64,000 bases of DNA from Volutella citrinella (taxonomy: Eukaryota > Ascomycota > Sordariomycetes > Hypocreales > Nectriaceae), in NCBI GenBank assembly GCA_034401135.1, contig JAWZSP010000002.1, positions 3,906,001 through 3,970,000 on the forward strand, in the 5' to 3' direction. The notes beneath the pieces are model-generated. The model saw nothing but the letters and a program-made list of their open reading frames with translations. It made no database searches and was not told where the DNA came from. Positions within the stretch are counted from its first letter, which is position 1. Each line of letters starts with the position of its first letter. A program made the translations under genes and the position numbers. Below, one piece after another: positions 34,786-44,880 of this stretch.

Positions 34786-35283
34786 ATGGGCTCCACCATA
34801 GAATCCAACGGCACCAAAGTCATCTCAGACACCGAGAGACTCACCCACGTCCAGCAACTGGCCGACCGCCTGCTGGCCAACAGCCCCATCTACAAAATAT
34901 TCCTGCCGTCCATCAAAATCACCAACACCGCCCCCGGCACCGTCACCACGCGTTTGGTCCTGGATGCGAACCACGTCAACAGCCGGGGCGGCCTGCACGG
35001 CGCCGTGTCGGGCGTCATCGTCGACTTCACCACGGGACTGGCCGTGGCGTCGTGGGACCTCAGGGACACGACGGGCGCGAGCGTCGACATGCACATCAGC
35101 TACCTCGGGTCGGCGAGGGTTGGCGACACGGTCGAGATTGTGTCGACAGCGGAAAAGGTCGGTGGGAGCTTGTCGTTTACCTCGATTAGGATCTCAAAGG
35201 TACACGAGGACGGGTCGCAGACGCTGGTGACGCTGGGTCAGCATACCAAGTACGGCAGACAGACCCCGGCGGCGGCTAAGTAA
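34786..35283 (+). CDS. Hotdog-fold acyl-CoA thioesterase (PaaI/ACOT13-like)
   Basis: Single exon of 165 residues, the normal size for a one-domain 4HBT protein. The hotdog central helix and active-site region is VNSRGGLHGAVSGVIVDFTT, with HG and the Asp expected in PaaI/ACOT13-type enzymes. The strand block ASVDMHISYLGSARVGDTVEIVS follows, then VTLGQHTKYG at the end. It probably hydrolyses acyl-CoA thioesters as a dimer or tetramer; chain length is unknown. No targeting peptide is visible. Fungi carry several such paralogues, and the neighbours do not indicate a pathway. Confidence 0.85.
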   Translation: MGSTIESNGTKVISDTERLTHVQQLADRLLANSPIYKIFLPSIKITNTAPGTVTTRLVLDANHVNSRGGLHGAVSGVIVDFTTGLAVASWDLRDTTGASVDMHISYLGSARVGDTVEIVSTAEKVGGSLSFTSIRISKVHEDGSQTLVTLGQHTKYGRQTPAAAK

Positions 35284-35762
35284 TGAGTGTATGGATATGA
35301 ACGAAAGGCATTGCCATCTTGATCAATTCTATAATCTACAGCCTCCGACTGGCACTATGGCTTAGGTACACGCCCACAAGCATTCCATGATGCCTCCACT
35401 ACTCTACTCTCCTCGTGCCCTTTCCACCAACCTATTCCCACTCAATTGCGGCCGATTATTCCTTGAAAGCTGCCAACGGAATTTCCCCGGCGCTCTCGGC
35501 CAAAGGCGATTTTGGCCGATTACAACATCGGCCATGCCGCAAAGTATCCGGGTGCTTTTCCGAAAATTACGTGCTCAACGGACTTTCTCCGTCTCCAGAC
35601 AAGGCTTGGATCTCCAATACTCCGCAGCTGTCGGTAGTAATGCGTCGACACTGATAGGCTATATCTTCGCCGCAGCCCTGCTTGCATCCGTTTGATTGAA
35701 TCGTCTTGTTTCCTGTGTCTTTATTCAATCGCAGGTGATATTATCCGTGTCTGTGTGTAAAA
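35284..35762. promoter_or_regulatory. Promoter region of the IlvD/Edd-type dehydratase
   Basis: 479 bp upstream of the dehydratase. It holds a GGAATTTCCCC-like block at 35477-35490 and a nine-base-arm inverted repeat at 35496-35519, followed by ATCGGCCAT. A plus-strand frame at 35387-35695 is open but is probably not a gene. Confidence 0.45.
35496..35519. promoter_or_regulatory. Inverted repeat TCGGCCAAA-6-TTTGGCCGA
   Basis: The two nine-base arms are perfectly complementary and the spacer is GGCGAT. Its centre is about 255 bp upstream of the dehydratase start. CGG/CCG-type half-sites suggest a Zn2Cys6 regulator; this is inference. Confidence 0.4.
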
Positions 35763-37746
35763 ATGGCTGAAACAACCGACAAGGCGGTTCCGATGAACCC
35801 AGACTACGACCTCGAGACACCCATCAGCTCCAAAGTCGGCCTCCGCCAGGGCCTCGCTTCCTATGGCGACCCTCACTTCTCCCTCTTCCTCCGCAAGGTC
35901 TTCATCAAAGCCCTAGGCTACAGCGAAGATGCGCTGTCCCGGCCTATTATTGGCGTTGTCAACACCTACTCCAGCTTCAACCCGTGCCATGCCAACATCC
36001 CGCAACTGATGGATGCTGTCAAGCGCGGAGTGCAATTGAACGGCGGCTTGGCCGTCGACTTTCCCACCATCAGCTTGCACGAGTCCTTCTCGACGCCAAC
36101 CAGCATGTATCTGCGAAATCTCATGAGCATGGATACAGAGGAGATGATTAGCGCCCAACCCTGCGACGCTGTGATTTTAATTGGCGGTATGTAGTGTGCG
36201 TCGCTCATGACGAGGTGACTGATGCTCATGACACAGGCTGCGACAAGACCACCCCGGCGCAGCTCATGGGCGGCATCTCGGCGAACAAGCCAATCCTGCA
36301 CCTCGTGACTGGGCCAATGATGCCCGGAAGTCACAAGGGAGTGAGGATAGGAGCTTGCACGGATTGCAGAAACAACTGGGCCAAGTACAGGGCCGGAACC
36401 ATTGACATTGAAGACATCTCGGCCATCAACAACGAGCTGGCGCCAACGGTATGTGAGCCCATGCCGATTTCATCCACAGCGAGAACTAACACACGATTCA
36501 AAGGCTGGAACCTGCGGCGTCATGGGCACGGCGAGCACCATGGCCTGCATCCTCGTCGGCCTCGGCATGATGCCCTTCCCCGGCGCTACCGCCCCGGCCG
36601 TGTCGTCTGCCCGTCTCCGCATCGCCGAGCAGACGGGCAAGCTCGCAGTCGATGCTTGCAAGAATCTTGAAAAGCACCGGCCACAGAACTTGCTGACGCG
36701 CGAGTCCTTCCTCAACGCCATCACCGTGCTGCAAGCCATCGGCGGATCCACCAACGCCGTGGTGCATCTCATGGCGATTGTCGGACGCCACCCCAACGTT
36801 GCGGGCTCCATCACTCTGGACACTGTCGACGAGATTGGTCGCAAGACGCCATTGCTGGTGGACCTGAAGCCCAGTGGCGATAACTACATGACTGACTTTC
36901 ACAACTCTGGTATGATGCCCCTCCCTGTCCACAGATGGTAGCTGACAACTTCCAGGCGGTATGCTGGCTCTTCTTCTGGAGATCAAGTCTCTGCTGTATC
37001 TCGATGCCATGACCGTCACTGGATTCACCCTCGGCCAAGAGCTGGCGCGGGCATCACACGTGTCGGTCCCCAGAGAGCTGAGCGTCCTACAGCCTTTTGA
37101 CAGCCCTCTCTACCCAGCGTCGTCCCTCGTCGTCCTCCGCGGGAACCTAGCACCCGGCGGCGCAATCATGAAAGCCAGCGCGTCAAAGTACCGCCACCTC
37201 CTCAAGCACTCAGGCCCGGCCGTCGTCTTCGCCAACTCGGCCGACCTCGCCGAGCGGATTGACGACCCGGACCTCGAGGTCACGCCGGACAGCGTGCTCG
37301 TTTTGCAGAACATTGGCTCCGTGGGCAACCCGGGCATGCCCGAGGCCGGCATGATCCCTATCCCCCGGAAGCTCGCGTCGACGGGCACGCTCGACATGCT
37401 GCGGCTGTCGGACGGGCGCATGAGCGGCACCGCCGGCGGCACCATCGGCCTGCACATCTCGCCCGAGGCGGCGGACCCCTCGTCGGTGCTGGGCATCGTC
37501 CGCAACGGCGACATCATCACCTGCGACATTGACACGCGGATCCTGCGCATCGAGCTGTCCGACGAGGAGATTGCGGCTAGGATCGAGGCGCGGGGCCTGG
37601 CCATGGAAGAGGTCGGCGACAAGGTCCACTGGAACTCGCGCAACAAGACGCGGGGCTACAGGGGGCTCTACATGCGCACCGTCAACCCAGCCCAACAGGG
37701 CGCCGACTTTGACTTTCTGACGGCCGCCGGTCCTCCCAGTAAATAA
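35763..37746 (+). CDS. IlvD/Edd-family dehydratase (cytosolic, sugar-acid or dihydroxy-acid)
   Basis: Iron-sulfur dehydratase. Four exons are inferred: 35763-36186, 36237-36448, 36504-36909 and 36956-37746, 610 residues. The three cluster cysteines are C75 (SSFNPCHANIP), C143 (GGCDKTTPAQLMGG) and C216 (AGTCGVMGTASTMAC). The C-terminal DGRMSGTAGGT block is intact. The GCDKTTPA motif followed by LMGG is more like sugar-acid dehydratases (arabinonate or xylonate type) than valine/isoleucine IlvD. There is also no mitochondrial presequence (MAETTDKAVPMNPDYD), unlike Ilv3. I therefore favour a paralogue acting on an aldonic acid, with branched-chain dihydroxy-acid dehydratase as the alternative. 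Family certain, substrate open. Confidence 0.9.
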
Positions 37747-38508
37747 TACCTGTATCAACAATAGCAAATCAAGATTTGGTCAATTTTCCCTTTGCCTGGC
37801 TGGTGAATGGTGGCGTGCGGGGTTGGTCCGTTGAAGTTGGTCAAAGAGTCGTGACGGAGCCATCGCCGGGAATTCCCCGCTAACACGTTCAAAGCCGGTA
37901 TTTTTCCTATATCATGACAACTGTGGTCGTCTTTAACTGACCCTAGCCAGTCGAGACATCACGAGGTACTGAAAAAATAAAACGAAGAAAAAAGAAAACG
38001 AGAAAGAAACACAAGTAGCCAGTGAGGGTTGCAGCTGTAGTTGAAAAGCCACCTCTTACAGCCTCACATTATAAAGGCCCAGTCCACCTCAGCGATAAGA
38101 ACTGCGCTCATGGCCGGCGGCCGGCGGCGGCGGAGTCTCGAAGCAGTCGCTCGACGCCACAACGGCCGGGACGCACCAGAAATCATCAGTCGCCTGCGTC
38201 CCGCTAGCGGATCCAAGTGCCATCCGGCCGGCCGGCGGGACCCTAACGAACACAAGAGATTGGCGAAAAACGATTCGATTCAACTTGGAGCTCGCCCACT
38301 GCTTTGGACGGCGGGGTTCGCTGCCGGGAGCGGGGAAGAAGCTCCCGCATCGTGTAGATAAAATAAACCACTTATACTCTGCGGCACGCTCGAAACAAGG
38401 GACGCCGAGCTTCCTCTTCCCGTCCCTCCATCACGGTCTATTCCCTGTACTTGGTTGAGAAGCGTCCCATTGTGAACATCGTCCATAGAGCTGCTATCAA
38501 ATCCCACG
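37747..38508. promoter_or_regulatory. Upstream region of the nickel transporter, GGCCGG-rich
   Basis: 762 bp. Near 37866-37879 is CCGGGAATTCCCCG, resembling the block upstream of the dehydratase. At 38112-38132 and 38224-38238 are GGCCGGCGG-type runs. No coding frame is supported, and the relation to metal control is unknown. Confidence 0.4.
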
Positions 38509-39758
38509 ATGGCCCGCTTCACCCTCCCCCCGCGGCCACGGAAGCCCAAGTTCCTGCATGCCATCCCCAACAACAGCCTGCAGGCCATCTCCATCGTCGT
38601 GGCCGCCAACCTCGTCATCTGGGCCGCCGTCGCCGTCGTGCTGCACTTCCACCCCCGGCTCATCTCGCCCGCCGCGCTGTCCTACGTCCTGGGCCTGCGC
38701 CATGCCCTCGACGCCGACCACATCGCGGCCATTGACCTCATGACGCGCCGCCTCATCGCCTCGGGCCAGCGCCCAGCCACTGTGGGCACCTTCTTCTCCC
38801 TCGGCCACAGCACAATCGTCATCGTCACCTGCATCGTCGTCGCTGCCACCAGCGGCGCCCTGAGGGAGCGCTTCGACGGCTTCACCCGCGTCGGCAACAT
38901 CATCGGCACAAGCGTCAGCGCCGCCTTCCTCATCATCCTGTGCCTAGGGAACGGATGGGTGCTCTACAAGCTCGTACAGCGCCTGCGGGAGGTGCTGGAG
39001 CAGCAGCGCCGCCAGGGCGAAGAGTTCGTCGACCCCGTCGACCAGCAAGTTCAGGACCATTTTGCGCTCGAGGGGGGTGGCTTCCTCACCCGTGTCTTCA
39101 AGAGACTCTTCCGCGTCATTGACCGCCCGTGGAAGATGTACCCGCTGGGCGTTGTGTTTGGGCTCGGATTCGACACCAGCTCTGAAATCGCCATCCTCGG
39201 CATCGCAAGCATCCAGGCCGTGCAGGGGACGAGCATCTGGCTGATCCTCATCTTCCCCATACTCTTCACAGGTATAATCGTGTGGTGCCTCCTTACCACA
39301 GCTTCAACGCGCTAATCAGAGATACAGCGGGCATGTGCTTCCTTGACACCACCGACGGCGCGCTGATGATGGCGCTGTACACGTCCAAGGCATTTGCGCG
39401 AGACACCGTCGCCATCCTATACTACTCCATCGTGCTCACGGGCATTACAGTCTTCGTGTCTGCCTTCATTGGGATTATCCAAGTGCTGTCCTTGGCCCAA
39501 AATGTTGCCGAGCCCGAGGGGTCCTTCTGGGACGGTGTATCTGCCATCGGAGACCACTTTGACATCATCGGTGGAAGCATTTGTGGAGTTTTCGTTGTCG
39601 TCGGCCTTGGGTCCGTCTTGGTTTACAAACCCTGGAGGCGTCGTGTGGAAAGGAGAAATCGACCCTTGGCATCCGCCGCCGACGAGGGCTTGGGAGATGA
39701 CGGGCCCTCTCAGTCCCCAACCCCTGAGAATGAACCGCCACAGATCCAGCGCTCATAG
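38509..39758 (+). CDS. NiCoT-family nickel/cobalt transporter
   Basis: High-affinity Ni2+/Co2+ uptake protein of the plasma membrane, eight spans expected. Two exons are inferred: 38509-39271 and 39328-39758, 397 residues, with donor GTATAA and acceptor TACAG. The family signature HX4DH is seen in LGLRHALDADHI (H65, D70, H71). Other conserved blocks are FFSLGHSTIV, LGFDTSSEIAIL and GMCFLDTTDGALM. A long cytosolic loop (EQQRRQGEEFVDPVDQQVQ) sits mid-protein and the C-terminal tail is polar. In fungi the usual client is urease. No urease gene is in the window. Confidence 0.94.
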
Positions 39759-39885
39759 CATAACATCTTTATTCGCTTATTGGTAGACTCATGGGAGTTG
39801 TGCCCACGCTGCCACTAGAGGCCCCGGGAAAGATTTGCCTTTGAGCCAGCCATGACCAGAGAACAATGCCCAGTGTCCCAGTCCG

Positions 39886-41063
39886 TCACGCCGAGGAGAA
39901 TTCGTACATGATGCAAAAGTTCTCCCTCTCACAGTTGGCACACTTAGTTCTGTTGAGCGGCACGCCCTCCTTTCGAACAAACGGAGGCCGAATGCCCAGC
40001 CTCTTGTACGCTTCGTTTACCATGGCCTTCGAGCACACAGTATCTTGTCGACTCAGTGTCCTTTCGCATCGAGAACACAACCACACACCGAGAACAGGCT
40101 CCTTCTCCCTTCTCCAAGACCTTGTCCATTTGTCGTTACTCTCTGAGACATGTGAATGGCTCTCTTTTGCGGGTGTTGGGGTTGGTGACCTTGCCCTGTT
40201 CACCTGGTTCCGCTGTGTTCGCCGACGTTTGACTCGGAGCCTTCTTTTATCCCGGCGGCTGCAGGTCGATCTAGAGGTTCTGCCCCGAGTGACCTGGTCA
40301 TATATTGTTAGTAGTTGGTGCAGAGGGGTTTCATTCAAGCCGTGTTGCAGAGTAACGCCCCAACTGATAGCAGCGCGAGGCAGGGTGCATAGCGGCACCG
40401 CAGTGGACAAGTAGTACTTACGCAGCTGTCTTTCGAGATCCTATCCATTGCTTCCGGAGTAGCCGCACCACCTTTGTCGTCGACTGAGCTTTCGCTACCG
40501 GGGTCAGGGTCCTGGAACCGGACGCACTGCCCATGTTTCGGGGCTCTGCTAAGAGGAGGAAGATCCTCGCTCTCCGGGGAGGAGCTGAAGTCCAGGGCGC
40601 GCTCTAGGGCTACCGAAATTGATTCACGGTTCTCTCGGGGCAAAATACCAAGTGCATCACTTCCGGATTGCCCATCCTGAATCATAGGCAAGGCCAGATT
40701 GCAGTCAGTAGCGGGCAATAGGTCTGGATTGGTGACGCGGAGGATACGACGTTCTTGGCGCCAATGGCCTTCGAAATTGGCGTCTGGCTCAGCATATCGG
40801 AGCCCATCTGGGCTTCTTGTCTGATAGGGCTCGGTAATAAATCGCAGCTCGATGGCAGGGACAATTCGTGGGACTGAACCCGACTCGCTCGGGGCCCGGG
40901 CTACATCCTCACCAGGGTTGTGGTCTGGAAGGCTCCTAATTGGCACGTCCGCCACAAAGCTGGGCTCCTAAGTCTCTTGTTGCGATGAAGCGCCTGTTGA
41001 TGTGCCTGACCGCTGATCGTGATGGGTTCCATTGTTGGCTGATAAATTAGCTGGGTTCTGCAT
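39886..41063 (-). pseudogene. Cys-rich C-terminal-motif protein with in-frame TAG near its start
   Basis: Two exons are inferred: 41063-40422 and 40293-39886. The 128-bp intron has GTAAGT, TACTAAC and GACCAG signals, which are near perfect. From the ATG at 41063 a Ser/Thr/Gln/Asn-rich N-terminus reads 31 codons (MQNPANLSANNGTHH onward), then meets TAG at 40970-40968. The same frame then continues open for 182 codons to the intron. No ATG-led alternative exon rejoins this frame by the splice sites I tried. The C-terminus is basic, then has CSRCERTLSRQDTVC and KCANCERENFC, two CxxC-type zinc-binding pairs. This is either a recent nonsense pseudogene, a gene starting at a downstream Met (about 40685), or a missed exon. 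The family is not recognised. Confidence 0.5.
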
Positions 41064-44000
41064 CGGAAGAGCAGTGTACTATGGGAGGTATCGACGACGA
41101 AAGGATGCACTGATGATTGCTTATGGTTAAAAAGTGCTTCGACACGTCTTCTTAGTTGTATCAATTGCCAATGGAAAGCCAACAAGCGCGATAATCGGGA
41201 CCAAGAAAACGCCAGTGTAGATGTGAGCATCTGCTAGATAGAGCCTTGGTGGAGCTGCGCGCCCCGGTGGGCAACTCTCTCTGAATGGCCTTTCTCTTGG
41301 AAGGAGCGCCCCATCCTCCATTCACGCACGCTTTCCGACGCCTGCCTTGCCAGGGCGGAGCACGTGCCCTTGAGGTCCTGTCAAGACTCCTGTCAGGTCT
41401 CAGCCTTGCTTCGTAGGTAGTAGCTGTCGCAACTTTACTTCCCCATCAGCCCAAAGTACTGTCATCGAAGTTGGTCACAGTCACTCATTGTCATAATTCT
41501 GCTGCGTCACACAACAATCGCCGCATGCCCCCGGAAATGCACCCTTGACTCTCTCATTCAGTAGCTCCGCCACAACATACACGAATCATGTGCGTATTTG
41601 CTTCGTCACATCACATCGCTGCCCGCGGCAAACTCGCTGGCAGCTGGTGAGACGTTTTCCTGCTCTCGGGGGCCATGGGAGCGAATCGAAGATCCTTGGC
41701 TGCTCGCCTCGTTGCCTCGTCCCACTGGCATGGTCAGCCAAGAAGAGGTAACTGCGACTAGTAGCATCAATGCTAGGCTAGCATGCAGATGTGGTGGGTG
41801 ACTGCAACTCAACCTCGAGCACCTGCGGTTCGCCAATGGGCAATCGGGTCATAGCTGGCGCCAATGAAATCCGTTCCTCGCGCCCGACCTCCCACCAGTA
41901 GGAACCATTGACGCAGGCGATAGGATGGACACAAAGCCAGCCAGCCAGCCATTGCATATTGGCCTCAAAAATGTCCAGTGCAAACATCAATTCCAGCACA
42001 GCGCAAACAAGTCAACGAAAGTACCTCTTTCATGCATCGTTGAGAAACTGCTACGCCGCCATCCGGCGTTACTGGGACGAGCTGCAGGTTTCCGTTCCGA
42101 GTTGCAAGCACGCACGGCATGGTATACAAGAGTGACATCGTGCGCCAACAGCGTCGTTGGTGAGTCCAACAGGTTACATTGAATGGTGGGTGGATCGGTT
42201 GACAATAGCAACCGGGCGAACCGCGAAGCCATGGTTTCCTCTTTCCGCACTCACCCTTGATGCTGCGGCGGGCGGCAACTATTTCCAAATGCTTGCAGTG
42301 TTGCCCGTTTACATGAAACCCTGCAGGCCAACAGTATCTACGCGAGGTGCTGCCATTGAGATATTGTGGGCCGGCGCCATGATTTGTTTGTGACAGCCAC
42401 CACGTTGGCATGTATTGCCGTGCAGAGGGCGGCGCGTATTCACCACCCAGTATCAGACGCCAAGTCCTCGGGTGGACAAGTGGACTGCCTCAGACGATCG
42501 TTGCTTCTGCAATCAGTCACGCTCGCCCTGCGGGGGGCTTATCAGGAGGTGGCAAATTTGCCCTCCTCCAGTACGATACGGTACCGCCGACAAGAATTCG
42601 TTGAGTTGAGGAAGCGCAAATCACCCAACGCCCAGGCACTTGCCGGTTCCTCCCTGACATAAGCACACCATCCTTCATTTTGTCATTCTGCGTGGCTCTG
42701 TCGAGGCCGCAGGCTTGAGTCAGGACCTACTGGTGTGATCAGTACCTCTATGTACCCGGCACAGGCCGGATGGTGGAGAGGCGTCGCCGATCAGGGTCCG
42801 ATCACACATCCTTTGCGGCGACCTATAGCCAACCAGGGTAGCGTGGGTGTTGCAAATAGGTGTCGCATGAGTAGCCGTGTGCCGCCGGTCCGCCATCTTG
42901 AGCTCTGGGCACAAAAGACCCAATGCCGGCACAAGTACAAGATGCGGGGAAAACGACCTCTCGATTGTCGTGATGAGAAGCCAAGGCTAGGGCTTATTAC
43001 TCGTCACAAGGCAGACCTGGCGAAGCACCACTACAGGCATCAATAATGAGGCTGAAGCGGACCCGAGTATCTAGACGCAGGCAAAAACCCCCACCAACCG
43101 ATGGGGTGCTGCAGTCCTGGGCCGCCTGGTTCGCGTTCCCCGACGCGATTGCGGCTGCGCGAAACACATCGCAAGACAGCCGGAGGCGAGATGGCGGGCT
43201 CGGCTCGATAGTCAAGACAGAGAGGTCGATCAAAGTTTGAGTGTCCGTGGACCCGCCGCACTCGGATGCGCCGCCACCGACCCGCTCAAGCCGCTGAGCT
43301 CGCCATCGAGCTAACAGCCAGGAGCCAGTAAAGGCGCAAGCGGGTCGATAAATGCCAATTCTTATCAAAGGTTGGTTGTACAGTGCCAGTGCGGTACCAC
43401 CCCCATCCGAGCGTTGTGGCCGGCTCGTGGGAGGGAGACAACAGAGGCGGCAACATCGGCTCCAATGCCCACTCGCGGCGTGATCCCACCCCCCCAAGGC
43501 ACCCTCATGGGCACAATGGAACGGGCTTGCATCTAACCTGTCAATAATTACTCAGCCTACAGGCTACATCTGACTTTGCGAGGGGCTCTGGCCATCCATG
43601 CAGGCTGCCGCTGCCAGGCCTTGCAGCGCAAGCCTCGAACAAGCGAATCTTGGGGGTCCACGCCATCTCCACCACTCAACCCCCATACGCCACGTTCCAC
43701 CATTCCCGGGACTGAGGAGGAGCGTTCGGATTCCATCTAGAAGACTGGAGAGACGGCCCCGCACTGTCTGGCGTTGCATGGCCCAAATGACCCACTGACC
43801 TGGCGGTTGCCGACTCAGACCCTCAGTATGTACTACGCGTTACTTGATCGGCAGCTTGAATAACCTGGGTGAGAGGAGAAGGAATTGCTGGGTTTCTCTA
43901 CTTGCTCTAGTCTCCACAACCGCCGTGGGCCAGATACAGCGGCCATCATGGTGGCCCACAGCCCGCCTGGAGTCCTCGGCCCCCATGTTCGCACCACCAG

Positions 44001-44880
44001 TGGCGCCGAGAATAGCTGACATGGCACACCGCAGGCAGCGACAGCCTCGAGGAGGCAACTACATGGCCAGACCCAACTTCCAAGAGAGTCGGTGGGGAGG
44101 CTGCCGGTAGCTCTCGAGTCTCCAGGGATCAGGGTCTTCTCCACACACACCCCTCGCGGTCCAGGGTCCTTGGCAGTCAGACCCAGGCCGGACGCCTCGC
44201 TGGAGGTAACGGCTCCGAAGCCTCCCCGCGTGGGACGCCTTGCCGCCAGGCCTACCACCTGTTCCACATACAAACCGATGGTCTCAGACCCCATTCGAGA
44301 TCAGTGATTCGCCAATCCACCTTACACGGAGTACCAAGTAGTACAAAGGAACTACTCCGTCCAGTACTGTGCGATGGCGATACGCATCAGCTGCGACCCT
44401 GTGGGACCTGGTCTACAGTACCGGGCCTTGCGGGCCTCCACAAGTCCATCCCCGTCGGCAGCCCAGGTGACTAGCTCGCAGCTAGTGCACCCCTAGTCCA
44501 AGCGTGCCATTGGGGACTCCGACGATCATCGCGGTGAAGGAGGGACTTCCTGGTACTCAAACTCAGGGCAGGTGGGATACCCTCACTATCGGTGTACGTA
44601 TACCTTAGCTGGAACACCCCGGGATTGCGACCTCGCCCCGAGTGTGGCGGCACCAGTGGCCGTGTCAATGTGAAGTCTATTTATTCCTGCTGTGCCCCCT
44701 TCTCCCAACGATTCACGTGTTGCCCTTCTGTTTGTTCAATCTGTGAACAAGTCCCACCGGACAAACGGCCTGCAATATAAAATACGCCCGCCACCTGGCT
44801 GTCCATTCCAAGGACTCATCTGCCTCAGTTATCCACAAATATAACCTGCTTGGAATTTCCTAGCCGCCAGACCCCCAAAG
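41064..44880. other. Gene-poor interval, 3.8 kb
   Basis: No gene is supported. Open frames exist on both strands (for example minus 43497-42997 and 44294-43833), but they show no domain, no hydrophobic pattern and no convincing splice partner. No transposon protein or terminal repeat was recognised. Confidence 0.45.

Noticed and set aside
35387..35695. 102-codon plus-strand frame upstream of the dehydratase, as a possible mitochondrial presequence exon
   Set aside because: No splice donor and acceptor pair joins it in frame to 35763, and the dehydratase starts cleanly at its own ATG.
42997..43497. 166-codon minus-strand frame
   Set aside because: No domain, no span pattern, no splice partner, and poor codon preference compared with neighbours.
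43833..44294. 153-codon minus-strand frame
   Set aside because: No recognisable features. The surrounding sequence has no gene signals.
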